Origin: Actinernus sp. WN-2022
Lineage: Eukaryota > Cnidaria > Anthozoa > Actiniaria > Actinernidae
Direction: 5' to 3'
Assembly: GCA_030867875.1 (NCBI GenBank)
Contig: JAOWCC010000019.1
Location: 33,337,976 to 33,401,975, forward strand
Length of the DNA stretch: 64,000 bases
Of this stretch, positions 24,743-35,505 are shown one piece after another (the stretch's first letter is position 1; every line of letters starts with the position of its first letter). Position numbers and translations under genes: made by a program. The notes beneath the pieces were generated by a model. The model made no database searches. It saw nothing but the letters and a program-made list of their open reading frames with translations, and was not told where the DNA came from.

Positions 24743-27700
24743 GTAGGTGAATTTTATAATACCGAACGTCGCACTTCAAAAATATATTTGTTCATGCCCC
24801 ACAGTTGTAATTTTCCCTACAAAACCTTAACTTCTTTCATATGCACTATCATTTAAATTCATCAATGAGTGGGTATGGAAATATGTGCGTGTTTTGATAG
24901 TAAATCAAGCTTGCTACTTCGTTTTCGTATGTTGTACGTACGTGTCAGGGGCATTGTTTTTCCGATTTTGGTTTTCGTGATCGAGACAGAATAAACATTA
25001 TAAGCTTATTAGCCGACATACCAGGGTTTCCTATCAAAAATACAGTCGAGCCCGTATGTAAAGCCTCGGTTGTTGGGTGTTTATCTGGTTGTAATCTGAG
25101 TTGTGGATGCTTTAAAAAGTTCAGCCAAATAACAGTAACAGATTGCCATCAAATTAGTCTGACAAATCACCGCCAAAAAAATATAGAATAAAATCTGTGT
25201 CGACAGAAATGTTCTTATTGGATCGATCAAGTACTAGTAATATTAAAATGTCGACTTTCACTTTTCTAGCTATAGCTGTTTTGATACGATGTACTGTATT
25301 TTTCCAGTTATTTTTGTTTTGTGCATGTAAATTAAGGAACATTCTCAGGGTTTATACTCTTTTGACTAAATTATACAGTATCAAAGCGGTATATCTTGAA
25401 TTCTTTTTATACAATCAATGAATCTCATTCAGTTTAAACCCTTGAAACTATTGCTAACTTACTCAGACTTGTGTTATAATGAGAAATTGTTTGTAGGAAT
25501 TATGCCTGCATGCATAAATATTCTCTCGTCTAAATAAGCTTGCACAATAAAGTGCAAAAATTGCCGTGCAGTCATGATATGAGTTGATACAATTTCACTG
25601 GATGGACAGTCAAAATATGAGGAACCTTTTCAGTTTCACAACTAATAAGGAGTCTACACTCTATATATGGCCAGGTGCAGGCTCCACACGGAATATGCCA
25701 AACAGAGAGCCATATTACACTCAAGGGCCATTTACACTTTACTGGGTTTTTGATTTGGCTTGGATAACGTTGTATATATACCACTTTTACCTTTGCTTGA
25801 CCCACCTAAATAAGTAGTCAGAGCACTGATGAAGTTAGTATGCATACCACTTTCATCCAAGCTGGCCAGTGTTATGGCCTTTTATAAGTGACTTGATACA
25901 AAACTATATAGCTGTAACACTACAATGGCTTGAAAGAGCTACAACGCTCAAATGTCTTGATCCAGAGCCAGAACACTTAAATGGCTTCCAATAATATATA
26001 ATAAGAACACATTTGGGTTTTTAACCCTGCATATACAGTTTAAATGATACCAAAACAATGATTCTTAGAAGTTCAAACCCTATAGAACTCTGATAAAACT
26101 GTCATTTACAGAGACTCTAATTTTGTATTAAACACACACAAGCTTTATGCCTGGTAATTTTCAAATGCAGTGTTTATTTATCATTTTATGGTAAAGTGCT
26201 CTTGAGATAGTAATTCTTTAAGATGTGTTGGATTTCAGGAGATTAGAAATACTGTCAAGTTCATTTGCTTATCAGATAAAACAAAACAGGTTTCATATGT
26301 AAATTGATTTTATCTAGATTTTAGAGGTTAGCTACATGTAGGTCATTCTTATAGTAACAATCAATTAACATTTAAATTCAAGGGAGCTTCCATTATAGTG
26401 GGATTTTTCTTTAGAAATTGCTGCTGCTGTAAGTACATCTTCACATGATATGTTTTTAGCCAGGTAATATGTTGGAGTTCTTCAGCCATGCACATAATCC
26501 AGGGGGGGGGGGGGGGGTACTCAAAACCCTGACCCTATTTCAGACCAAAGTATAAGATTTTCCATACCCTTTTTCAGACCTGTACTCTATTTCATAACGA
26601 GAGAAATATGAAAATGTGTGGTCTCGTACTTCCCTGTCAAGATCATACCCTATTCCAGACTAAAAATGCGAAATTTATTACCCTATTTCAGACTAAAACA
26701 GCTCGAAAACCATACCCTTTGGGGTGTCACATACCCGTATAGCTTGTATATGAGAGTAAACATGCAGGAGTATTAATCATGAGAGTAGGTGAATAAATCT
26801 GCTGAAATGCCTAGCTCTTGTGAGATAAAAATCAAAACATTGAATTAGGAAAGAGAGTATTACATGGCATGTTGTACGTAGTGCTATTAAACAGACTTGC
26901 CCCCTCCCTCTGCTGTGACTTAAGACAGACAAATTATTAATTACCAGTGTACTTTTATTTCTTACATGAATTTTGTTGTATTGGAAGGTAATGCTGTATG
27001 ATTATATCCTCCATATGTCTGCTTAGTCAAAGAGCTTCCTTTAATCAATAAATGTTCATTCAATAAATGTATTGCCTAAGGCATTGTTACAACTATTTCT
27101 TTTTGATGTTGAATGATGTTGATTGAAGTTTTCAAGGTACTACATGTGTACATGTAAATGGCGCATATATTTCTACAACAGTATAGGGCCCAATCAGTGG
27201 CTAAGTTTTAAGGTTTTTCAACAAGAGATGATCATGTTGATAGAAAAGCTACTGTCATCACATACTATATATTGAAGTGTAATCAGTGCAAGAGAGAATG
27301 TGAGCTATGTTTTTAATTTGTTTCTCATTGTTGTAATTCTCCATAGTTGAAGTAATGAGGAATGCTTCACATTTGGAAAACTTGTCAGAAGGAACTTCCA
27401 GTTCTTGTATTAAACATACAGTATTTGGTCAATTATTGCTCACATTTGGAATAGATTAATTATCTCACCTGAGGCTAGTTTATTTTTCATGATGATAGAT
27501 ATGTACAGAACATCATATGTTAACCATTTCACAGTGACTCAGATCTCTCTCATATGTGACCCTTCAAATAATTACGGCAGCGGTTTAGCTACATTGTACA
27601 TGTACCTTTAAGCCAATATATATACACCCATAAGCACACGCATAAGTCATTCTCGATACCATTTTTTTTCATTTACGTTTGCCTCAAAATGTAGTAAAAT

Positions 27701-30700
27701 ATACCATTCAGGACCCCGCTGTTCAACAGCAAGCCAGGGTAGCTTTATCCCCAGGATAGCGCGGGGAAGTCCGTAAATTGTAATCTGTATGGTTTAATTT
27801 CGGGTTAATGATTTAACCCTGGGGCCGGGGTAGTGCTTGCCGCTTGCCCTGATCGGTCATGCTTCAAACATCTGGGTCCAGGAGGATCTAGATTTTCCAA
27901 ATTTTCTCGGGGAGCATGCCTCTTGATTCCACATCAGAAGAGACACTCTAATTGTAGTAGGGCAACGATCATGCACCATACTTAAGCATACAATGCAGAA
28001 ATATCTAGCTACCTTATCACAGGAAATTTTCGCAACACTTCAATTTCGCGACACTTTAATTTCGCGATTTTGTATAATTTGTAGAAACTGGGACACTTTA
28101 TTTTCGATATTTCTTTTGTTAAGAGGTGCAGATGTTTATGTCAGGTAACCATATTAAAAAAAGACGTGCATTTCCGACGATCGCCCCTTATCCAAGGAAG
28201 CCTAGAAATTCCTGTAGAAGTCACCGCAAATATGGATTCTTCACCAAAGAACATACAGGCAGTCGAAAAGTTTAAGTCTTTGGTGGAATTGAACTATAAG
28301 GAGCCTGCAGTAGGTATTTTATGGAGGGAGGGGGGGGGGGGGGGGGGGGGGGTTGTGAGTGGTTAGCGATCTTTTTCAAATCGCGAAATTAAAAGTGTCG
28401 CAAAATTTTCATATAATAAGGTATATGTATTTCTGTGGAAATCAATTTTGAGATCAGGCTTACAAACTTCCTGTAGAAACCTGTCACATTATGGTTGCAG
28501 TTATTCATTGAGAGTAGTATATAGAGTTAAGCCCTTGTGTAGTGGTCTACAGCAAAAATAATGTTAGGGGCCAACTTAAAAGCTCTGCTACTTTAGCCTC
28601 GTGTTTCAGTAAATAGTGTAAACCAACAGGTTAAATACAGTATATCTTTGAAAAAAACACTGTAGACAAAAACAGCATAATTGAAACACCGTGCAAGAAT
28701 GATTCTAGCCTGAGGAAACAGCTGCATCATATTTTCTCAGGCAAGCATGATTCCAAAAGGTTTCATTTATTTATGTTTTATTTGATATTAGACCAATAGA
28801 AATACAACTGTTTTCCATCTCATCAAGGACTCCACTTTAAGCCTGGTTAACAGTAGCAATACAAGACTAAATCGGCAAGCAACATACACAGAGACAATCC
28901 CGTAATAATTATCGGACCTACTAATCTTCAAATACATGAAGTATGCCTTTTTTAAATACATAAAATAATTATTACTTGTATAGGATTCCTATGATGATGT
29001 CATATTCCTATCTGCAACCGTAATACCTATACCACTAACCCAGGGTTTAGGGCTAGTTTCCTGCCATTACTATAACCGATAGGGTAATCCTCTATCGTGA
29101 TTATTAAGTTACCGAACCGTGTCTGCGCATGTTGCTTGTGCTTGCATCACTAGACCTACAGTGCGAGTGACAGCAGATAGTCCACACTGAACTCAGTGGT
29201 TAGCTCAGTGGTTAAGCTCCGGTCTGTTGAGCGTGAGGTCGTGGGTTCAAACCCCGGCCGGACCAAAACTCAGGGTCTTGAAATAACTGAGTAGACGGTG
29301 CTGCCTTTACATAATCGAACAGTAAACGGTTAGACCTTCTCGTCTTCTCGGATAAGGACTCGTAAAACCGTAGGACTAAAGTAAAGAGAGGGCCACGTGT
29401 TAGATAACTGTTAGCCGGTTAACGTGTTTAAACCCTCTATAAATAAAGGTGACTCTACTTTACTTTACTTACAGGAAGTAAAAGAAAAGCAGCATATCTA
29501 GCTTTTTGTAATTGCCATTCAGCTATTGTAGCCTTAATAAAGGATCTTATCAATAAAATGTACGTGTATTGCGAATACCTTTGAGTAAATAAGCCATATA
29601 AGCCTCTGGCTTCGGCTTTTCCTTATTGATTTTCATGTAAAAATTGTGCTTTTTTTCTTACAAATACAATAAATTATATTATTATTATTATTAAATATTA
29701 AACAACAACAATATTTGCGTATCACTTTTTATCACAGAAACAAGCATGAGAATGGAAAAGTGGCAAATATGGCAGATGACATTGCAACTGTCCCCCAAGA
29801 AACTAACACAAGTATATTGTGGAAGCAAAATGTATCGTGGGAGACACAGGACGAGCTGTTCCAGTTGTCAGATGCCATTGGCTCTGATGACATCATTGGT
29901 CTGCGACCAATCTTTAGAAAGGACCTACCTGCTGACTATATTGCTTACTGGGAACTTAAGTTGAATGGCAAAACTGGGGAGAAATACGTCGTCATATCTG
30001 CAGGTAAACAACTTCACACGTACTGTTTTATTCGGGTAATAACTGAAATATTGAAACCAGGGCCACTTAGACAACGAGAACCAATCACATTGCAGAACGA
30101 AGCCAAAGCATTCGAACATATGGTTACTTCAGCCAATCAGTGTCGATTACAAGACGATGGCATTTTCTCGTCTAAGTGGCCCCGGTTTCGGCAGTCACAC
30201 TGTATTACAATTAGAGTTTAATGGATTATGTTGACATGAATGCCAAATGATGCAAGCTGGCTGCGTACTTTAGCTAATTGTGCTGAAAATGAAACCTGAG
30301 AAGCAGCCCTGTGGCACAAATGAGACATGGTAATGTTCAGATGTGATGGTAATTAAATCAGACAGGTAAACAGTGCTGATATCTTAGGCATTGATTTCAT
30401 TCCTCTTCTTGGCAGCTAAAGAAACGGGGGACCATCGACTCGCTGAAGAAGGTCCTGTCCCCAGTCCATCCGACGTCATGTCAGACCAGGCTAAGCGACT
30501 TGGATACAAATGCCACAGAGTATATCGGCTGACATCAAGGGGTTTAATGGTTTGTGAGGACAGGGCGCTGAAGAGAATTGTTGCAGCAACAAATGATGTT
30601 GTTAACCCAGAGGCTATGGTAATTAGGAGTCTCTCACAGATGTTATATTATTTTTGAACTATACGCACTAATAAAACATGGATGCATGCAGCTGAAGAAG

Positions 30701-33700
30701 TTTTTTGGCCAAACAAAAAAGACGGCACAATGTCTAATGTTACAAAAACTAGCAGAAAAGTGTGTACACACTATGACATGTCCACTTCTTGGGGTAAACA
30801 TGTACTTATGCACCTATCAATACAGGCAGGGCATTTTGACATAACGCTGCCTACCCCAGGGTGGGATTATTTATAGGAAACATAGGAAGGTAGGGCAGTG
30901 GGGTGTGAATTTTTTATATTATTGATAAAAGTTGACATTTTTAGGGAGAAAATGTCAAATCCCGGAGGGGGGGGGGGGGGCTTAACATTAACAGGTGCAA
31001 ATTATATTAGTTACTTTTTAATCTGTATCATTCTAAACTAATGTGATAATAATTTATTATTGATGGCAAATATTCTTATTTGCAGTTTCATGGCACAAGA
31101 TGGAGAAAACTGGATAAACAGGTTTCTGCTGCTCTGCCTAAATACAAGAAAGCCTGGGGTGATCTTGCTAAGAGAGTGTACAAATTACCAGAATGGAACA
31201 GGTTTAAATGGCTGTCGATGAAATCAGGTATGAATACATACTGAGTTCTAAGGACCGTCAACATATTCTTAGTGCCTCGCTTAACGTCTAATGGACGTAA
31301 AGGTCGGACACCCTTCCCCCTTAACGTCCACATTTTGCTCCAATCTCGTTCCCAGAACTGTGTTGGGCTTAATTTCCCACACTAACGTCCATGGCTGTAC
31401 TTCCTCCCCACCTAAACGTCAAGTTAGGTGGGACACTAAGCGAAACGTCCAGTGGACGTTATAAGTGGGGCACTAAGCATACGTTGGCAGTCCCTAACTG
31501 TATATAAGTAAAGGCGTTTGAAATGGTAGGCATTTTCCATTTGTTCCTGCGATCTGGCATGTAAACACTAGACTATTTTATCCCTTCCTTTATATCTATG
31601 ACTATTTAAACAAGAAAATGTAGGAGAGGGCAAGTTGAAATTCAAGCAAGCAGAAAGTTGGTACTCTTTACCGAAAAGGCTTTACTGTGAGACTACATGT
31701 ACGGTATGGAGGGCCAGTTAGACAACGAGGACTGATCACATTGCAGGCTGGGTGAAAACAAAGAATTCCGACTTTTAGCAAGTTAAAATGCTATCATAAT
31801 TATTGTACTCGATGCTTGGCTCAAATAACCGTAAGTTGGAATGCTTTGTTTTCGCTCTGCGACGTGATTGGTTCTCGTTTCCAAAGTGGCGCCGGTGACT
31901 AGTCGCACAGTAATTCTATTGGTACATTAAACGAATTAAAATGTTGATATACTTGCTGTGTTAACAGGTCAATGGCCAACAACAGAACCAATAAATACCG
32001 GTATGTCATCTGACTCTTGGAGAAAGTCAAAGAAGATCAAAGATTACGATAAGGATAACAAGCACAGGAATAAGTGGAAGTGGCATCGCTATCGTAATCG
32101 ACTTAATTACGACGATGATGATGAAGAAGTCGAACTTGGTCTCAGACCTGGAGAAGTCATTCAAGTTCCAGTCGGCCGAGGTTTCCGTGAAGTTAGAATC
32201 AGATTCTCCGGCTTTGGAAAAGCTATGCGCAATCGGCATGAAAAACGAAAAAGCTGGCAAAGATGGCAGAGGCGCTTGTGTCGTGTTCTGTGCGATGCGT
32301 GCGAGGGAAGCGACTACACGAGAGTCAAGCAGAAGTACATCAAAAAGACCAAAATGGGTGATCGCTACATCAAGCTCAGAATCGAATCTGACTCCCATTA
32401 CGTCCGCAAGCAACTTCAAGGACAGGAAATAAGGTTTCGTATCGAGCTCAAAACTGGCCGGCAAAAATTAGTGGTGGTCAACTATGGTATCGTGTTAAAG
32501 GCATCGCGTCGTGGCAGGTCTCTGCGTGTTAATGACTTCAGTATTCCATACAAGCAATGGTTCCCAGACTACAAACAACACAAGCACGGCAATTGTATGA
32601 CGGGCTCGGGTCCCGTGGCCTTGGCAATGGTGCTGGGTTACTATGACAACCTAGCTTACAGAGTTCCTCGGCTTGGCTTTCCGTAAGTCCCCCCCGCTTT
32701 GTTTTACAGCTCCTCTCATTTTACGCGACACAGACTTTTTTGGTTGGAGTTTTGGCTTCCGTCAATCAAATCCTTTGAACTCTATCTCGAATTGTAGATT
32801 CCTTCGGCATTTGAATGGTTTAGGCGTCAAGGCGGCCAATTAAAATCCATGCAGGGTTGAATGACGATAGCCAAACTGTCAACGGGCTGCGTCGACGTGA
32901 AAAGCGCTGTAAACTGTATTTAACAAATACATGTCATTTTGCCGTGCCTCTGTCCACTTTATATAGTTGCAAAGTTAACTTCAAAACGTGATGAGAACAA
33001 AGAAGTACGCTACACAAGCAGTCGAGCGTCGTGACTGGCACCTCATTATGCTTCCATAAGAGGACAGACTCTAGGCAATTGGGCATCTATTTCTTATAAG
33101 TTATTTAGCGAGAAAAGGAGAACACAAAATATTTGTTTTGCAAAACATGACGTCATCTATGCATCCTGTTCAAAGAGTGGATACCGCTATCACCGGATAA
33201 ATCCCTTGCGTTATCCACTGGATAGGGAGTTATCCAGTGGATAGCGTTATATCTACTCTTTGAACAACTGGACCCTATACTCGCAATAACACACCGCTAT
33301 CGAAAAATCAGCGCGCGCCTTTTGCACCCTTAATTGTATAAAGGATTGTGCCGTCTTTTTTGTTTCGCGGGTAGGTGTTTGTTGTCAAAGTGGTCGGTTA
33401 TTTTGGTTGCTAGGAAGTTGGCACTTCGTAAAATTGACTGTTAATCACAAACAAATTTTGATTTCTTGAGCTCCAGTAAGCTCTGGTTTGTATGCCTATT
33501 TTCTTGTTAGCTCGGAGAGCCGAATTCCTCCAACCAGGTAACCTTCTCATGGTATGGAATTGTTGGTTAACTCCAACGTGGCCGGTAGGTCGTGTGATGG
33601 CCGGTAGGTCGTGTGATGGCCGGTAGGTCGTGTGATGGCCGGTAGGTCGTGTGATGGCCGGTAGGTCGTGTGATGGCCGGTAGGTCGTGTGATGGCCGGT

Positions 33701-34719
33701 AGGTCGTGTGATGGCCGGTAGGTCGTGTGATGGCCGGTAGGTCGTGTGATGGCCGGTAGGTCGTGTGATGGCCGGTAGGTCGTGTGATGGCCGGTAGGTC
33801 GTGTGATGGCCGGTAGGTCGTGTGATGGCCGGTAGGTCGTGTGATGGCCGGTAGGTCGTGTGATGGCCGGTAGGTCGTGTGATGGCTGTGAAATTCAGTA
33901 TAACTCTCAAGGCTGGTTTTCATGCACTAATGACGGAAACAGAAGCGGAAACACAAGGAACGTTATGTTCTAGAAAAAATCTAGAATCGGAGACGCAAGC
34001 GTTCGGTTTCCGTCGCTTATGTTCGAGTGAGAATGCTCAATCTCAGTCGATTAGCAATGTAAACAGCACGCAATCGAGGCTTCCGCTTCTCAAATAGACT
34101 TGTGCTTCTGTTTCCGTCGTGTTTATTTGCAGAGCCCAGTGTTGGAGAAAACACTTTTTCTTGATTACCACAATATGAATATGAAGTTTTCAAATCAGTC
34201 AATGAATCACGCGTACTTTAATTTTGCTATTTGCTCTTCAGGAAGAATGCTATGAACCTCTTCCCCGGCACAGGCCCTGCTTCGTTGAAAACAACGAAAC
34301 GTGTACAAATGGCTGTGGAAGCGATTGTCTCCAAAATATCAAGCAACTGCAGGACATCACCAGCTAAAATGAAGCGAATACGGAAATGGCTGCACGAATA
34401 CAGCGTTCCCCCTTATACACTGATGATGGAAAATGAAGGCGCCAATAGACATGAGGCTACAGCATTAGCTGTGAAACTCCTACGCCAAAGGATCCCTGTG
34501 ATTGTTAGTCAAGAAAGAGGGGAGTCTGGAGTTCATCATTATGCAGTGGCCACTAGACTGCGGCAGCGTACGAACCGCTATCGTGTCTGTTCTAAGTGGT
34601 GCCATCCTTGGGAAACGATGGTAATAAACGAGGTATACATTCATCTAGGTACTGGTGCAAGGTGGAATAAATGGGAAAGCGCGGATACATTTTTTGTTGC
34701 AGCTTTGATCAAGAAGTGA
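24486..34719 (+). CDS. Type II membrane protein with C39-like peptidase domain
   Basis: Exons 24486-24742, 29738-30003, 30416-30618, 31086-31227, 31968-32682 and 34242-34719 have GT/AG borders and join without phase conflict into 686 residues plus stop. The start is the first in-frame ATG and sits in a strong ACCATGG context. Residues 60-82 form one hydrophobic helix after a charged N-terminus with RSRKS before it, so the bulk should be extracellular (type II). Then follow a YIAYWELKL / EKYVVISA region, a very basic, then acidic stretch (KWKWHRYRN, DDDDEE), and the peptidase-like motif NCMTGSGPVALAMVLGYYD at 498-516. HHYAVATRL at 626-634 supplies the expected His. In C39-like papain-fold enzymes a Cys precedes the G-P; here it is Ser503, with Cys499 four residues earlier. 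Activity is therefore uncertain. An alternative shorter product could start at ATG 29769 (590 residues, no membrane helix). Confidence 0.75.
26502..26760. repeat. Poly-G-headed dispersed repeat with TTTCAGACC units
   Basis: A run of 16 G leads into GTACTCAAAACCCTGACCC, followed by four near-copies of an ATACCCTATTTCAGAC-type unit, and ends around GGGGTGTCACATACCC. A related piece occurs at 51765-51815 (CCCTATTTCAGACCAAAATA). It behaves as a dispersed transposon-like repeat; the class is unknown. Confidence 0.6.
27995..28438. mobile_element. Foldback element containing poly-G
   Basis: Left end CAGAAATATCTAGCTACCTT and right end AAGGTATATGTATTTCTG are inverted, continuing through TTTTCGCAACACTT / AAGTGTCGCAAAA and TTCGCGATTT / AAATCGCGAA. 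The interior holds a short open frame and a 23-base poly-G run at 28330-28352. It is non-autonomous and lies in intron 1. Confidence 0.75.
29193..29475 (+). mobile_element. tRNA-derived SINE
   Basis: It has a tRNA-like head with A box TAGCTCAGTGG (29201-29211) and B box GGTTCAAACCC (29244-29254). A unique body follows (CTCAGGGTCTTGAAATAACT, GTGCTGCCTTTAC, TTCTCGGATAAGGACTCGT), and the 3' end is a TACTT repeat. It is a complete SINE in the sense orientation of intron 1. Degraded relatives lie at 39285-39440 and 61585-61740. It is not a tRNA gene: no acceptor stem closes around it. Confidence 0.85.
31968..32682 (+). CDS. Exon 5: basic linker and peptidase motif
   Basis: The longest internal exon, 715 bases, entering in phase 1 and leaving in phase 2 with donor GTAAGT. 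It encodes the basic stretch KWKWHRYRNR, the acid run DDDDEE, a beta-rich region (GEVIQVPVGRGFREVRIRF, GDRYIKLRIES), and the start of the papain-like fold with Cys499 (codon 32594) and Ser503 (codon TCG at 32606). Confidence 0.85.
33167..33267. mobile_element. Small foldback MITE in intron 5
   Basis: TGTTCAAAGAGTGGATA and TATCTACTCTTTGAACA are inverted. The centre is TTATCCACTGGATA and its complement, so almost the whole 100 bases fold into one hairpin. This GGATAACG/TTTGAAC-type sequence is a very common repeat in cnidarian DNA as I know it. Confidence 0.75.
33580..33883. repeat. 19-bp minisatellite, 16 copies
   Basis: Sixteen apparently identical copies of GGCCGGTAGGTCGTGTGAT span 304 bases in intron 5 of the membrane-protein gene. 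Because 19 is not a multiple of three, all frames stay open by chance of sequence; the repetitive minus-strand ORFs are not genes. Homogeneity suggests recent expansion and probable length polymorphism. Confidence 0.95.
34242..34719 (+). CDS. Exon 6: C-terminal half of the peptidase-like domain
   Basis: It completes the fold: helical MAVEAIVSKISSN, then IPVIVSQERGESGVHHYAVA containing His626/His627, a four-residue spaced Cys pair (CSKWC), and a C-terminal WNKWESADTFFVAALIKK before the stop. The Pro codon is split across the intron (CC|G). Confidence 0.85.
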
Positions 34720-35280
34720 TTCGTGTACTCTACAAGACAGTGACCTTTTCTCTTGAGGGCGGACTCATTTATAAGTCACTGAAATCGACAAACCAAATTT
34801 CACAGAACTGAAATACGAGACAATGTCACGCGCGCTTCGTACATGAATACCAGATCTGAGTGCGGTCAAACCAACGAGTTTACTGAAGTATCTCGAGGGT
34901 CGCGAGCATGAAAGTAAGATTGGGTACAGCGAAAAGGGCCCCACAATGCTTCAGTATAACGAACGTGAAGTATTATGAGAAGAGGTACAAAGCTAGCGAA
35001 GTCAACCACTACGAATGAAAATGTGAAGTGATCTTATAACAAACATACACGCGTTCAGACAGAGTAACTTTATGAACACACACTGATTTCATTATACATG
35101 TATGAGCTTTTCGTTCATTCGTTTGGGTGATTCTGGCGTTTTTCGCTATTCCTGAGCAAAAAGTAAACCAATAAACACGAGAAGGAAGTTTGTAAATACC
35201 AGAGCGAGGCCAGATTTCCCACACGAGGATGTTACCTGGGTGACAAAGGCACGAAGAAAATAAAAGGCGGAGGCGCGAGA

Positions 35281-35505
35281 GAAGAGGAGAGAGAAGAGCC
35301 TCTGGTTTTATCCGTCAAACCGGTTTAGCCGGGCCATTTATTAGCCAATGAAAATTACCATTCCATCCGATCCAGCACTCACGATTGCGCCTGGTAATGA
35401 GTAGATTATCCAATCAGGGACGAGGTTCTAATTGTGAACCTGATGTTCGCCTGGAAGTGAGATTCTCAACGGATAACACCAGAGGCTCTTCTTTTTCTTC
35501 TCTCC
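35281..35505. mobile_element. Foldback element
   Basis: GAGAAGAGCCTCTGGTTTTATCCGT and ACGGATAACACCAGAGGCTCTTC are inverted, with GAAGAGGAGAGA / TTCTTCTCTCCCC continuing outward. A further outer pair, GAGGATGTTACCTGGGT versus CCCTGGGTACGAGGATGTCC, is direct rather than inverted. Confidence 0.65.

Larger units (their letters stand above)
24743..29737 (+). other. Intron 1 of the membrane-protein gene
   Basis: About 5 kb, AT-rich. It contains a poly-G-headed repeat at 26502-26760, a foldback at 27995-28438 and a SINE at 29193-29475. No additional exon in compatible phase is evident: the open frame at 28166-28366 lies inside the foldback and ends in the wrong phase. Confidence 0.6.

Noticed and set aside
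28166..28366. Possible extra exon of the membrane-protein gene in intron 1
   Set aside because: It lies inside a foldback element with clear inverted ends, runs into poly-G, and its possible donors give phase 0 or 1 whereas the flanking exons need phase 2.
29193..29268. tRNA gene
   Set aside because: A and B boxes are present but no acceptor stem pairs, and a SINE body and tail follow.
33410..33923. Two long minus-strand ORFs with a 19-residue His/Thr/Arg-rich repeat
   Set aside because: They are translations of the 19-bp minisatellite in an intron; all frames are open because the unit lacks stops.
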